A stretch of DNA of 64,000 nt from Siccirubricoccus sp. G192 (GCF_019084075.1 NZ_JAHREN010000002.1:62001-126000), one strand, 5' to 3'. Numbered from the stretch's first letter, positions 46,831 to 57,091 are shown. Translations and numbers: made by a program. Notes: generated from the sequence alone by a model not told the origin.

Positions 46831-47144
46831 AGCGGCGACGACGGAAAGGCTGCGCGAGGCTCAGTGCGCGTGACACATTGCCGGCATTGAAACCCCGATC
46901 CGCGTTGGTGGAAGGTCCGGTCAGCTGCGCCCTTATGTCCGGCCTGTCGCGCGGCGTTCGCCGCTGGCCATCATGGGTGTGCGCGTGCGTGTCAGGCGCC
47001 AATCTGGTTCGCGTGCTCGTGGCACGACACCGTCAACGGCTTCGCCTGAGCTGTCTGGACCACAGCCTTCCCCATCACGCCTCTCGGCGCTTGCCGCCGG
47101 ATGGTGCGGGCTCGTGCCCGCCGCCTACCGCGCGGGTCGGGATG
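46767..47144 (-). ncRNA. putative IS1111 guide RNA region, copy 2
   Basis: Equivalent to 9173-9550, with the same two perfect hairpins. No difference from copy 1 was noticed in this part, though the alignment was done by eye. Confidence 0.45.
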
Positions 47145-48191
47145 TCACGCCGTGGCCGTCGAAGCGGCCGCGCTACGTCCCTCCGCCCGGTAAACCTCGT
47201 CGCGCGTCATCAGCGCCCAGGCGATGCGCGCCATCTTGTTCGCCAGCGCCACCGTCACCAGCCGGACGGGACGCCGCGCCAGCAGCCCTCGGGTCCATGC
47301 CCCGGCGGCGCTGTTCCACGCCACGGCGCGGTAGACCATTGAGGTGGCGCCGAGCACCAGCAGGGTCCGGATCTGCCGGTCGCCGGCCTTGGTGATCCGG
47401 CCGAGGCGGGTCTTGCCGCCGGTCGAGTGCTGCCGCGGCACCAGCCCGAGCCAGGCGGCGAAGTGCCGCGCGCTCCGGAACGCCCCGATGTTGCCGCCGA
47501 TCGTGGCCGCGATCAGTGAAGCGGTGATCGGCCCGATGCCGGGGACCGTGGCCAGGCGCCGTGCCGTGTCACTCCGCCGCGCATGCGCGACGATCTTCGC
47601 CTCCAGCGCCTCGATCCGTTCGGCGATCGCGCGGCACTGCTCGAGCAGCCCGGCAAACGCCCCGCGCGCCTGCTCCGGGAAGGTCCCATCCGCCGCCACC
47701 AGCGCCACGAGTTCTTCGAGCCTGCCCATACCCTGCGGCGCGACCAAGCCGAACTCGGTCGCCAGGCCACGGAGGGCATTGGCCAGCATCGTCTGCTGCT
47801 TGACGAGCAGGGCGCGCGCCGAATGCAGGGCGAGGACACCCTGCTGCTCTACGCTCTTCGCCGGCACGAACCTCACATCGGGCCGGGACGCGGCAGCGCA
47901 GATCGCCGCCGCGTCTGCGGCGTCGTTCTTCCTGCCGCGCTTGACGAACGGCCGGACCGTCTCTGGGGCGATCAGCTTCACCTCGTGCCCGAGGCCGCCC
48001 AGCACGCGGGCCCAGTGGTGCGCCGCTCCGCACGCCTCCATGATCACGGTGCAGCGCGGCAGCCCTTCAAAGAACGGGATCAGCTCGTCGCGGCGCAGCT
48101 TGCGCCTCAGCTGCACCTCGCCGATCGCGTCTGCGGCGTGGACTTGGAAGACGGACTTGGCGATGTCGAGGCCAATCATGGTAGTGCTCAT
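47145..48191 (-). CDS. IS110-family (IS1111-group) transposase, copy 2
   Basis: 348 residues. Asp9 in IGLDIAKSVFQVHA and the C-terminal LGATSMVYRA are intact. It differs from copy 1 at one visible residue (EQCRAIAER versus EQCRATAER). The start ATG overlaps the orfB stop. Confidence 0.92.
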   Translation of the reverse strand: MSTTMIGLDIAKSVFQVHAADAIGEVQLRRKLRRDELIPFFEGLPRCTVIMEACGAAHHWARVLGGLGHEVKLIAPETVRPFVKRGRKNDAADAAAICAAASRPDVRFVPAKSVEQQGVLALHSARALLVKQQTMLANALRGLATEFGLVAPQGMGRLEELVALVAADGTFPEQARGAFAGLLEQCRAIAERIEALEAKIVAHARRSDTARRLATVPGIGPITASLIAATIGGNIGAFRSARHFAAWLGLVPRQHSTGGKTRLGRITKAGDRQIRTLLVLGATSMVYRAVAWNSAAGAWTRGLLARRPVRLVTVALANKMARIAWALMTRDEVYRAEGRSAAASTATA

Positions 48192-49156
48192 CGCGAACGG
48201 CTCCCTCGCTGCGGGTTTAGACGACCGCACCTTGGCACATCGATGCCATTGGGGGCCGTCCACCCCATCTGGTCCAGCCAGGCGGCCCGCATGTCGAGTG
48301 GGCTGCGATGGCCGTTCTTTTCGATCAGCCACTCGGCGTTGTAGCGGACGGCGAAGGCGCGGACGGCGTCACGGACCTCGTCGATGGTCTGGAAGATGCG
48401 GCCGTGCACGATCTGCTCTTTCAGCGTGCGGAACAGGCGCTCGATGACGCCGTTCGTCTCCGGTTCTGCGACGAAGGCGTAGCTCGGTGCCATGCCCCAG
48501 AACCTGATCTGCTTCTGGAAGTGGTCGGCCATGAAGTTGCTGCCGTGGTCGTGGCGCAGTGCGACGCCTCGGGCGGCGTCGGCGGAGAGGTGGCCAAACT
48601 GCTGGCGGATGGCCATGCCGAGGGCCTGTGTGGCTTCGAAGCGGGTGCCCGACTTCGTCACGTGCCAGCCGAGGAGCTCGGCGTTCCAGTGCTCGGCGAC
48701 GCCGAACAGCCAGACCTTGCCGTCCTGGACGGTGGTGATCTGGGTCGCGTCGGTGGCCCACATGAGGTTCGGCGCCTTAGTGATGATGTGGCGGTCGTGC
48801 GCTGTCTCGTTCCGCTGGCGGGCGCGGTGCGGCGACAGCAGGGCATGCTCGCGCATCAGGCGCAGGACGCGCTTGGCAGAGACGCGGATGGCGTCGCGCA
48901 CGCGCAGGCGGGCCCAAACCTTGCGGTGGCCTTCGCCGGTCCAGGGGGAGCAGGCGAGATCTTGCCAGATGGCGGCGAGCAGCGCCTCGTCGGAGATCGC
49001 GGGCTTTGGCCCGCGACGCACCGGCGGGCGCGGCAAGGTGCTGGCCGGCGCCGGCTGGCGGGCGGCGTAGAAGCTGGAGCGCGGCACGCCCCAGGCCTGG
49101 CAGACGCGCTGGACGCCGTAGCGCTGGCCGCTGGCGGGAGAAGTCGCCTGGGCCAT
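48188..49156 (-). CDS. IS3-family OrfB integrase, intact reading frame
   Basis: 322 residues with catalytic MWATDATQI, RHDHGSNF and GVIERLFRTLKEQ. This copy has CTCCCCCTGG where copy 1 has one more C, so its frame is whole. The last roughly 25 residues are IS1111 sequence, since the native end was lost. Confidence 0.92.
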   Translation of the reverse strand: MAQATSPASGQRYGVQRVCQAWGVPRSSFYAARQPAPASTLPRPPVRRGPKPAISDEALLAAIWQDLACSPWTGEGHRKVWARLRVRDAIRVSAKRVLRLMREHALLSPHRARQRNETAHDRHIITKAPNLMWATDATQITTVQDGKVWLFGVAEHWNAELLGWHVTKSGTRFEATQALGMAIRQQFGHLSADAARGVALRHDHGSNFMADHFQKQIRFWGMAPSYAFVAEPETNGVIERLFRTLKEQIVHGRIFQTIDEVRDAVRAFAVRYNAEWLIEKNGHRSPLDMRAAWLDQMGWTAPNGIDVPRCGRLNPQRGSRSR

Positions 49157-49596
49157 CAGCGCGACCTCCGGCGGCCCAAAGGGCCGGGGCGCTCAAGCCT
49201 GGCGCGCAGCAGCTCGACCTCCATGCTGAGTTCGCCGATGCGCTGCATGGCGGCGCCGAGCTGGCCGTCGGCGGGATCGGCTTCACGCTCCTTGAGAGCG
49301 CCGTCGAGCGCGGCCTCGGCCTTCTGGCGCCACTGCTCCAGCTTGAACATCGGCAGGCCGAGCTCGCGGGAGAGCAACTCGGCCGGCTCGCCGCGCAGCA
49401 GCCGCAGCACCACCTCGCGCTTGCGCGCCACGCTCCAGCGCTGACCGGGCGCCAGCGGGCCGGGCTTTGTCTCGCTTGGCACCGATGGGGCAGCGTGGCC
49501 CGTGGACAGCGTGGACGGGCTGCGCCCGCCCTCGCTGACCACCGGCCCATCAACCACATCAGGACGATCGATCTCGTTCATGTTCAGCTTCATCAT
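49156..49596 (-). CDS. IS3-family OrfA, copy 2
   Basis: 146 residues with HTH LSRELGLPMFKLEQWR. It has KEREAD where copy 1 has KEHEAD. It overlaps orfB by one base. Confidence 0.9.
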   Translation of the reverse strand: MMKLNMNEIDRPDVVDGPVVSEGGRSPSTLSTGHAAPSVPSETKPGPLAPGQRWSVARKREVVLRLLRGEPAELLSRELGLPMFKLEQWRQKAEAALDGALKEREADPADGQLGAAMQRIGELSMEVELLRARLERPGPLGRRRSR

Positions 49597-49808
49597 TCCG
49601 GTCTCTCCCTGGACAAATGGGTGTCCAGGGAAACCGGGTGCAGCTCAGCCACCGCTGCCGCGGCCAGGGCAAGGCGCACAACGAAGGGCTGCCTTCCCAT
49701 GCAGATAAAGATGACGGCCAGCGCCAGCGCGCAGCCAGTAATGGCGAACACCAGCCACCCGTTGTCGGGCGCCATAACACTTGGTGCTTTGATGCGCAGC
49801 GCAACCAT
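49593..49808 (-). pseudogene. small membrane protein frame running into the IS3 end
   Basis: The frame starts MVALRIKAPSVMAPDNGWLV and has one hydrophobic helix, FAITGCALALAVIFICMG, then enters the IS3 end at 49652 and finishes with element-derived residues. It is probably a small inner-membrane protein truncated by the IS. The start lacks a clear ribosome site. Confidence 0.4.
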
Positions 49809-49863
49809 GTATGCGTCACCAACTCAATGGACCTACCGGCATCAGCCGTATGTGGAGACGATC

Positions 49864-50211
49864 ATGGCCACCAACGAACAAGATGCCGCTGCGCTCATCC
49901 GGGATCACGTCGTACCGCTCGTGCGGGCTAAGGGGCAGGCTCAGGCAGTAGGTCCCACTTCTCAGATGATGTGGGAGGCGGGGTCATTCCGGTTTGCGCT
50001 GCGAACAGCATCGAGTCCAAACCCATCACTTGCTGACGCACCAACCTACTCCAAAGCCCTGGCAGAAAAGGAAGCCAGTCGGATGCTCCCAAACGGATTG
50101 GACATCTGGCACAATGAAAAGGTGCTTAGCCTCGAATGGGACACCATCGAGCTGACGGTGAACAGCTTTCAACGCGGCCCATGGGAGGACGAGGTGCTAG
50201 CGCTTCGCTGA
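49864..50211 (+). CDS. hypothetical protein in AT-richer DNA
   Basis: A 115-residue soluble protein: MATNEQDAAALIRDHVVPLV, then MWEAGSFRFALRTASSPNPS and NEKVLSLEWDTIELTVNSF. Codon use is less GC-biased than the surroundings, which suggests a different origin. No family is recognised. The ATG is weakly supported. Confidence 0.5.
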   Translation: MATNEQDAAALIRDHVVPLVRAKGQAQAVGPTSQMMWEAGSFRFALRTASSPNPSLADAPTYSKALAEKEASRMLPNGLDIWHNEKVLSLEWDTIELTVNSFQRGPWEDEVLALR

Positions 50212-50494
50212 GATGTCGACTGGAGCAGACATATTGCTGGAGGCGATTGGGTGAATTGTCTCAGTAATACTTTACGCGCATTTTATAGAATGGCTATTAT
50301 CGAACTTCAGAACTGATATCATTTTGCATTAGCATGGATTCACATCGACAAGTTAGGACCCTGCCGTATTTCTTAACTCTATGTTGTATTTGTGTGGTAT
50401 GGCTTGTCCATCGTTAGCCCTATTGGCTGCTGACGCCTGAGAGAATGACCTACCCGGTCCTGTGCTCCCGCCGCCTCGGCTAGGGAGAAAACCT
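50212..50494. other. AT-rich intergenic region
   Basis: About 280 bp, clearly richer in A/T than the rest (for example TAATACTTTACGCGCATTTT). It probably holds the promoter of the response regulator that follows; no defined motif was recognised. Confidence 0.5.
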
Positions 50495-50896
50495 ATGACG
50501 GGATCGCCTGCGTTATTTTTGATTGAAGATGATGAACTGCTCCAGAACTTGCTGGAAATGGCACTCGACGACGCAGGGTTTGAGGTTGTTCTGGCCAGTA
50601 ATGGCAATCAGGGGCTAGCGGAACTGGACGCCAACGCTGTCCGGTTCAATGCCATTATTACCGACATCAAGCTGGGGAAAGGGCCGGACGGCTGGGACAT
50701 CGGGCGCCGGGCGCGTGAACTCGTGCACGATATGCCTGTTGTCTACATAAGCGGCGACAGTGGCTCCGACTGGTCGTCCAAGGGCGTGCCGAACAGCGTG
50801 ATGCTGGCCAAACCCTTTGCCATCGCCCAGCTCATCACAGCGGTTTCCACGCTGCTGAACGAGGTCACCATCATCAGCGCGAAGAACTCCGACTGA
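50495..50896 (+). CDS. single-domain response regulator
   Basis: A 133-residue receiver: ALFLIEDDELLQNLLEMALD, acceptor Asp57 in AIITDIKLGKGPDGWD, Lys106 in VMLAKPF. No output domain and no kinase beside it. AGGGAGA seven bases before the ATG sets the start; the longer frame from 50462 is unlikely. Its 3' end overlaps the truncated LysR gene by 23 bases. Confidence 0.85.
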   Translation: MTGSPALFLIEDDELLQNLLEMALDDAGFEVVLASNGNQGLAELDANAVRFNAIITDIKLGKGPDGWDIGRRARELVHDMPVVYISGDSGSDWSSKGVPNSVMLAKPFAIAQLITAVSTLLNEVTIISAKNSD

Positions 50897-51437
50897 CGCC
50901 AACTGCCAGCGGATCCTCAAACAGGACTTCCACCCGCAGATCCGGCTCCGCCCGCGCCTCCGCCATCCGCGTCACGGCCAAGTCGAGGGTGCGGCCGCGC
51001 AGCCCCTCCAGCAGCTCCTTGGTCGGTGCGACGTCCACGCGGAAGCGCATCCTCGGGTGGCAGCCCGAGAGCCGGTCGATGACGGCCGAGACCACCGCAG
51101 TCATTGGCTCGGTGGCCCCGACCCGGACCTCGCCACCCGTGGGGTCCGCCAGGAAACGGATCTCCTCGATCCCCTGCCGCAGTTCGTCGAGCATCGTCGT
51201 GCCGCGCGCCAGCAGGACCCGCCCGTAGTTGGTCGCCGCGACACCCCGCGCCGAGCGGTCGAGGAGGGGCACCCCAAGCGCGCGTTCCATTTCCGCCACC
51301 GCCTTCGAGATGGCCGGCTGCGACAACGCCAAGCTCTCGGCGGCCCGCGCCATGCTGCCGAGATCGGCCACCACCCGTAGCGTGTGCAGGTCGCGCAGCC
51401 GGATCCGCCGCGCGACCCTGTCGTCCCGGTCTGCCAT
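50874..51437 (-). pseudogene. LysR-type regulator, C-terminally truncated
   Basis: The N-terminal HTH is RIRLRDLHTLRVVADLGSMA, then SLALSQPAISKAVAEMERAL. The first half of the substrate domain follows (GEVRVGATEPMTAVVSAVID). It ends after 187 residues (LFEDPLAVGVS), whereas LysR proteins have about 300. The break falls where the response regulator gene ends, so a recombination joint lies near 50900. It is divergent from the TctC gene, the usual arrangement for its regulator. Confidence 0.85.
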
Positions 51438-51564
51438 CGGGCGCCCATGCCAAATGGTTATTACCGCATGACAAGATACTACTTCCGCTCATCGGCACGC
51501 CAGTGTCTGCTTTCCAGCGTCGCCGGCCGTGGGGACACGGCCCGACCAGACAGCGGAGGACGAC

Positions 51565-52595
51565 ATGTCCCACGGCCAGACCACCGCGGCCCTCAGCCGC
51601 CGCGGCCTCCTCGCCGCGCTGCCCTGCCTCAGCGCCGCGTCCGTTCTCACCCCCTCGCGCCGCGCGACGGCCCAGGCGCAGGCACCGGTCGCGGCCTGGC
51701 CGGAACGCCGGGTACGGCTGATCACGCAGGCCCCCCCCCCGGCTCCTCCCTCGACCTGATCAGCCGTGTAATGGCCGAGCGCCTGGCTGCGCGCTGGGGC
51801 AAGCCTGTGGTGGTCGAGGGCAGACCCGGCGCCGACGGCATCCCGGCGCTGGAGGCCATGCTCGCCGCCCCGCCCGGCGAGGCGTTGTTCTCGACCAACC
51901 ACGGCGTCGTCACCGTGACCCCGATCCTGCACCCGCGGCTCGGCTTCGACCCAATGGTCGAGCTCGCCCCCGTGGTGGACCTCACCGCCGACCAGTTCGG
52001 CGTCGCCGTCCCGGCGGCGACGGCGCCGCGCGATCTGGCGGACCTTATCGCCCGCGCACGCGAGCGGCCCGGCGCACTGAACTGGACGGCGGCGGCGGGC
52101 CCGCCCTACCTGGCCATGCGCGCCTTCCTGCGCGACGCCGGTCTCGACATGGCCTTCGTGGGCTACCGCGGTGTCGGCGCCGCCGTCGTGACCGAGCTGA
52201 TTGCCGGGCGGCTCGACGCGATGATGGTGCCGCTGGCGTCGGTAGTGGGCGCCGCCCGGGAGGGCCGCCTGCGCGTAGTCGCCGTTACCGGGCCAGAGCG
52301 TGCCCCCGCGCTGCCGGAGGTGCCGACCAGCGCCGAGCAGGGCTTCCCCGGGTTCCGGCAGGAGGGCATCCACGGCCTGTTCGGCTGGCGGGGCATGCCA
52401 GAGGCGCTGCGGGCGCGGATCGCCGCGGAGGCCGCTGCCGCAGTGGCAGAGCCCGCCCTGGCGGAGCGCTTGCGCGCGGCGGGCCTGCTGGTGCGGGCGG
52501 GTGGCACGCCGGAGCGCTTCGCCGCCACGCTCGCCGAGCAGCGGGAGCACTGGGCCGCCCTGGCACGGGAGTTCGGGGCGAACCCGCCCTTCTGA
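51565..52595 (+). pseudogene. TctC/Bug-type periplasmic binding protein, frameshifted
   Basis: The start ATG has GCGGAGGA before it and a twin-arginine-like signal (LSRRGLLAALPCLSAASVL). The mature part begins WPERRVRLITQAPP. The frame breaks in a run of ten C at 51731-51740 and continues SSLDLISRVMAERLAARWGK, then GADGIPALEAML and FVGYRGVGAAVVTELIAGRL. Together about 340 residues, normal for tripartite tricarboxylate transporter receptors, which bind carboxylates. No TctA/TctB is nearby. Confidence 0.9.
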
Positions 52596-52654
52596 TCGGG
52601 AGCGAGTGCCGGGACACAGTCCAGGCGGTCCCCGCAGCGCGCGCTACGTGATCC

Positions 52655-52815
52655 ATGCCGGCCTCTACGAACGGGGAACGGCGGGTGGTGACGCGCGGGT
52701 TGCTGAACGACGGGCCAAGCGTGGTGGTGACCACCACGGCCCAGGGCTGGGCACCGGCTGCTCTACTCCAGGAGTGTTCTTTCCTTTCCGCTTCCATTGT
52801 CACTGAGGCAGGTCC
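52655..52815 (+). pseudogene. possible cupin N-terminal remnant
   Basis: The sequence reads MPASTNGERRVVTRGLLNDG, then PSVVVTTTAQGWAP, resembling the start of small cupin proteins (RRVVTxxDxxGRSVVxxD). No cupin metal-binding motif follows and the frame runs into the next gene's leader. Weak. Confidence 0.25.
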
Positions 52816-52881
52816 AAGGTGATCCGGTCGGCGCCGAGCACGCGCTTGCGGACGACCATGGCGCCGGGAGGACACAGAGCC

Positions 52882-54495
52882 ATGCCCCGCGCCTTCGTTG
52901 CGCGCCTCGCCGCTCTCGGCGGGATCGCGCTCGCACCCTCCCTCGGCCTCTCCCAAACGCAGCACGACGGGCATGCCCATGCCGGCACCCCTCCCGCGGC
53001 TGCGGCGCTCGGCAAGGTGCACTTCCCCGTCGCCTGCTCGGCGGCGGCGCAGGCCGCCTTCGACGATGGGATGCGGATGCAGCATTCCTTCTGGTTTGAG
53101 GCCGCCGGCGAGGCGTTCCGCACTGCGCGCCAGGCCGATTCCGGCTGCACCATGACCCATTGGGGCGAGGCGCTGAGCCTGCTGACCAACCCGTTCAGCC
53201 AGCCTACCGCGGCCAACCTCGCCAAGGGGCGTGCGCTGCTCGACGAGGCGAAGCGCCTCGGCGCCCGCAACGAGCGCGAGGCCGCCTACATCGAGGCGCT
53301 CTCGCTGGTCTTCGCCGACGCCGACCTGTCCCGGCACCGCGCGCGCCTCGGCGCCTACCGCGACGCGATGGCGCGGCTGCACCAGAACTACCCCGACGAC
53401 ACCGAGGCCGCGATCCAGTATTCCCTGGTCCTTGCCGTCGCCGCCTCGCCGGCTGACAAGACCTATGCGGACCAGCTCCGCGGGAGCGAGATCCTGGAGC
53501 GCGAATGGCAGCGCCAGCCGGACCATCCCGGGATCGTGCACTACCTGATCCACCTCTACGACTACCCACCACTGGCCGAGCGGGGCATCCGCGCAGCCGA
53601 GCGCTACGCCGACCTGGCGGCGGAAGCGCCGCACGCGCTGCACATGCCCTCCCACATCTTCACCCGCGTCGGGCGCTGGGAGTCCTCCATCGCCACCAAC
53701 CAGCGCGCCGCCGAGCGGGCGGTCGTGGCGGGCGACCCGGAGCAGGAGTTCCATGCCTCCGACTACATGGTCTATGCCTATCTCCAGACCGGACAGGACC
53801 AGGCGGCGCGGCAGGTCATGGACGGCGCAGGGTGCGCGACCGGGCCGGTGCGCAACGCGCACGCCTTCGCCGCCGCGGCGATGCCGGCGCGCTACGCGCT
53901 GGAACGCGGCGCCTGGGCGGAGGCGGCGGCGCTGGCGCCGCGCCAGACCGCCTACCCCTATACCGAGGCAATGACCCATTTCGCCCGGGCCATAGGCTTG
54001 GCGCGGTCCGGGCGACCGCAGGAGGGCGCGGCCGATATCGAGGCGCTGGCGCGCATCGCGCCCGGATTGCGGGGCCGCGACGCCTACTGGGCCGAGCAGG
54101 TCGACATCCAGCGCCAGGCGGCCGAGGGCTGGTCTGCCTTCGCTGCCGGGCGACGCGAGGAGGGGCTGGCGGTGCTGCGGGAGGCGGCGGAGCGGGAGGG
54201 GCGGACGGAGAAGGCGCCGGTCACGCCGGGTCCGCTCGCACCGGCCCGCGAACTCTACGCCGAGGCGCTGCTGGACGCAGGCCAGTATGCGGAAGCGCAG
54301 CGTGAATTCGAGGCGGTGCTGCGCAACGAGCCCCGGCGCTTCCGCGCGGTGTACGGGGCCGGCCGCGCGGCGGAGCTCGCCGGCGAGCGAGAGGCGGCGC
54401 GGCGCGCCTACAGCCAGTTGCTGGAGATCACGGCGCGGGCCGACACACAGCGGCCGGAATTGGAGCAGGCGCGGGCCTTCGTCGGGGTTCAGTGA
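52882..54495 (+). CDS. secreted TPR-repeat protein
   Basis: A 537-residue protein. A signal peptide, MPRAFVARLAALGGIALAPS, is followed by a His-rich start of the mature chain (TQHDGHAHAG). Helical repeats fill the rest, with TPR-like WGEALSLLTNPFSQPTAANL, AAERYADLAAEAPHALHMPS and LYAEALLDAGQYAEAQREFE. GGGAGGA precedes ATG 52882. It is probably a periplasmic protein-interaction module. Intact, unlike its neighbours. Confidence 0.8.
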   Translation: MPRAFVARLAALGGIALAPSLGLSQTQHDGHAHAGTPPAAAALGKVHFPVACSAAAQAAFDDGMRMQHSFWFEAAGEAFRTARQADSGCTMTHWGEALSLLTNPFSQPTAANLAKGRALLDEAKRLGARNEREAAYIEALSLVFADADLSRHRARLGAYRDAMARLHQNYPDDTEAAIQYSLVLAVAASPADKTYADQLRGSEILEREWQRQPDHPGIVHYLIHLYDYPPLAERGIRAAERYADLAAEAPHALHMPSHIFTRVGRWESSIATNQRAAERAVVAGDPEQEFHASDYMVYAYLQTGQDQAARQVMDGAGCATGPVRNAHAFAAAAMPARYALERGAWAEAAALAPRQTAYPYTEAMTHFARAIGLARSGRPQEGAADIEALARIAPGLRGRDAYWAEQVDIQRQAAEGWSAFAAGRREEGLAVLREAAEREGRTEKAPVTPGPLAPARELYAEALLDAGQYAEAQREFEAVLRNEPRRFRAVYGAGRAAELAGEREAARRAYSQLLEITARADTQRPELEQARAFVGVQ

Positions 54496-54994
54496 GCCGG
54501 ACTACATGCCGGTCTAGAGTGGGGCGCCCCGCCGGGCTGAGTTCCAAGGACGCGCCGGATGGGTAAATCGGGCGCCCACGGCAGGTCCCGAGAGCTTGCG
54601 ATATCCGGTAGGCACGGTCTCTCCATGGACGTCGAGATCGCGCTCGCGGTGAGGAGCTGGTGGGACTGGTTGGGGAGATGTGGACGCGGCGCGGCCTGAT
54701 TTGCTGCGTGTTGGCCTCAGCGCCCGGATGAAGGTCTGTGCCGCCCACCAGGGGCCGAGTTCCGCCAGAATACTGCGTCACGCGGCCCCGTTGTGGTGCC
54801 TCCAGACGATCGCCTCGACCGCGCGGCGCCGGTTGCGGTGCTCGGTCCTGGCGTGCGGCCGACATCTGTCGAGCCGTAGCGCAAGGTCCACCCACTCGCG
54901 TCCGCAAGCGCCCTCCTGCCATCTCCTCCCGGGCTTCGCCCGCCGTCCAACGCGCCGCATTGCGTCGCCGCCCACGGCCGGAGCGCAATCCTGG
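54496..54994 (-). pseudogene. intergenic stretch with an IS5-type transposase remnant
   Basis: On the minus strand at about 54700-54850 the sequence reads RRRAVEAIVWRHHNGA and, in another frame, ILAELGPWW, then AQTFIRA. This is the N-terminal part of IS5-family transposases (VEAIxWRxxxGAxWRxIPAELGPWW). Frames are broken. The rest of the stretch shows nothing. A related remnant lies at 63190-63328. Confidence 0.6.
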
Positions 54995-56256
54995 CTACGG
55001 GCGCCGCCCACCCGCCCGCGGCCACAGCGCCAGGGCCATGGCCGCGAGTTGCGCCGCGACGACCAGCATTGGCGCCGTCCATCCTCCGGTGGCCGAGACG
55101 GCCGCGGCGCAGAGCATCGGGCCCGCCGAGTAGCCGATGAAGCAGACCAGGACCGTGCCCGAGGTAGCGTCCGTCACGCGCTCAAGCGGCGTCAGCCGGG
55201 CCACCTCGGCGAGCAGCAACCCGCCCCAGCTGGTTGCCGCGAAGCCCGCCGCGCCGGCCGCGAGGAGGAACAGGCCCACCGGAGCCCCTGGTGGCAGGAG
55301 CACGAAAATGGACGTGAGGCCCGAGGCGAAGAGGGCTTGGAGGAACAGGTTGCGGGCGGGCGTGCCGGTGCGGTCCGCCAGCCAGCCGAGTGCGAGCCGC
55401 CCCACGACCCCGGTGCCCTGCATGACCGCGTAGGCCGCGCCGGCCTCCACCAGCGTCAGGCCACGCGCCTCGACGAGGAAGGCGACCGTCAGGGCGAAGA
55501 GGCAACCCTGCACCGCATTGAAGGAGCAGGCCAGCACGGAGAGGGGCACGAGCAGCGGATGCAGCCGCAGCGCCGCGAAGGGCGCCGCCAGGTTGGCTGG
55601 GGCGAACAGGGCCGCCGGACCGATCGGCCGGTGCGGCTCGCGCTCGTCGTCCAGCACGGGTCGCAGCGGTTGGATGGTCAGTGCCGCGGCCAAGGCCAGG
55701 CCGGCCGCCAGCCAGAGCGCGGCCGCCCAGCCCGCCAAGGCGGCGACGGGTGGCAGCGCCAACCCGGCCAGGGCGCCGCCGAGCGGGGCGCCGGCCAGCT
55801 TGACCGAGAAGATCAGCGTGCGGTGCTCCGGGGGGAGCCGTGCGTGCCAGGATGCGGCTGCCCGCCGGGTGGGTGGGTCCGTTCCCCAAGCCGAGCAGCA
55901 GGGCAGCTGCGAAAAGGGCCCAGGGCACCCCCGCCGCGACAGTGGCGACGGCGACCGCAAGGCCTGCCGCCGTGGCGGCACCGCCGAGTTGCAGCGAGCG
56001 GACCGGCCCCAGCCTCGCCATGAGTGGGCTGCCGCAGGCGAGGAAGGCCATCGTCGCCGCCGCGGTCAGGCCGGAGAGGTATCCGATGCCCTCGGCCGGG
56101 AGGCCGGCGGCCCGGGTAACCAGGGGGGGCAATGGCCGGCATTGCCTGGCAAGCGAGGAAGACGACGGTCTGCATGAGCAGCGTCGTGCCCAAGGCGGCC
56201 ATCCAGGGCGCCACCCTCGGGCGGGTGCCTGCCCGGGCGTCGGACGGCGGAGCCAT
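54995..56256 (-). pseudogene. MFS transporter with two frameshifts
   Basis: Three consecutive frames make one 12-helix transporter of about 420 residues. The N-terminus is MAPPSDARAGTRPRVAPWMA, then TTLLMQTVVFLACQAMPAIA. The next part is LVTRAAGLPAEGIGYLSGLT, LGLGNGPTHPAGSRILARTA. The last is EHRTLIFSVKLAGAPLGGAL to ALALWPRAGGRRP. The breaks lie in seven G (56123-56129) and six G (55830-55835). The ADRTGTPARN loop is the MFS motif A-like sequence. Substrate unknown. Confidence 0.85.
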
Positions 56257-56353
56257 CGCCAGCTCTCGTGCCTGAATGGAACCAGCCTAGGGCCGATCGG
56301 GGCGGCCGTTCAACGACGTCCTGCGGCTGACTTCCATCGGAGCATAGGCCTTA

Positions 56354-57091
56354 CGGGCCCTGGTCGTGGTCTCGCTCGACCGCCTGGCCCGCTCGCTCTC
56401 CCACCTGCTTGAGGTGATCGAGGGCCTGCAGGGGAGGGGGGCCTTCTTCCGCAGCCTCAAGGACCCGGTGGATACCGCCAATCCGCAGGGGCTCTTCACC
56501 CTGCAGGTGCTTGGCGCCGCAGCCCAACTCGAGCGGGCCCTGATCCGCGAGCGGACCCGGAGCGGCATGCGGGCGGCGGCGGCCCGCGGCCAGCGCGCCG
56601 GCAACCCCGGCCTGCGGGCGCGCGACCCGGCGGCGATCCAGAAGCTCTCGGAGGCCCGGCGGGCGGCCTACCTGCGGCAGCTGATCGCCGCGGCCGACCG
56701 CTGGCTGCCCTCGGTGCGCCGGTTGCGGGCGGATGGCCATGCCTGGGAGGAGGTGGTGCGCTACCTGAATGCCCGCCGCGGCGCGGGCGAGCCGGCCTGG
56801 AGCGAGGAACGCCTGCTGCAGGCGGTGCGGCGCTTCGTGGCCGAGGGGCTGGCCGAGGCGACCCTGCTGGCCCCGGCGCCCCGGGCGCGGGCGCCGGACC
56901 GGCTCCTGGCGGGGGTGGCGGGCATCCTGCGCTCGGACCCGGCCGCGACGCTGCGGCAGATCGGTGCCCGGCTGGAGGCGATCCGCGAGCCGACCCCGCG
57001 CGGCGGCAGCCGCTGGCGGCCCGGCTCGGTGGCCCACATCGTCGCCCGCGCCCGCAAGGCCGGACTGTTGCTAGAGGTACCAGGAGTCTAA
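56354..57091 (+). pseudogene. serine recombinase lacking its N-terminus
   Basis: The fragment starts ALRALVVVSLDRLARSLSHL, the middle of a resolvase catalytic domain, and continues AAQLERALIRERTRSGMRAA, then a long C-terminal part with LRADGHAWEEVVRYLNARRG and WRPGSVAHIVARARKAGL. The first 60-70 residues with the catalytic Ser are absent. It is not the same gene as the resolvase at 46174. Confidence 0.75.

Larger units (their letters stand above)
46758..48269 (-). mobile_element. IS1111-group insertion sequence, copy 2
   Basis: Same organisation as 8048-9559: subterminal GTGGACGGCC repeats, short left end, long 3' non-coding end. The right end at 46758 interrupts the resolvase gene. Confidence 0.8.
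46758..49652 (-). repeat. IS3/IS1111 composite, copy 2 of the inverted repeat
   Basis: Reverse complement of 6664-9559. It differs by a one-base deletion in the C run of orfB (48942-48946 on the plus strand has five G) and a few substitutions. Flanks are a resolvase gene at one side and a small membrane-protein frame at the other. Confidence 0.95.
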
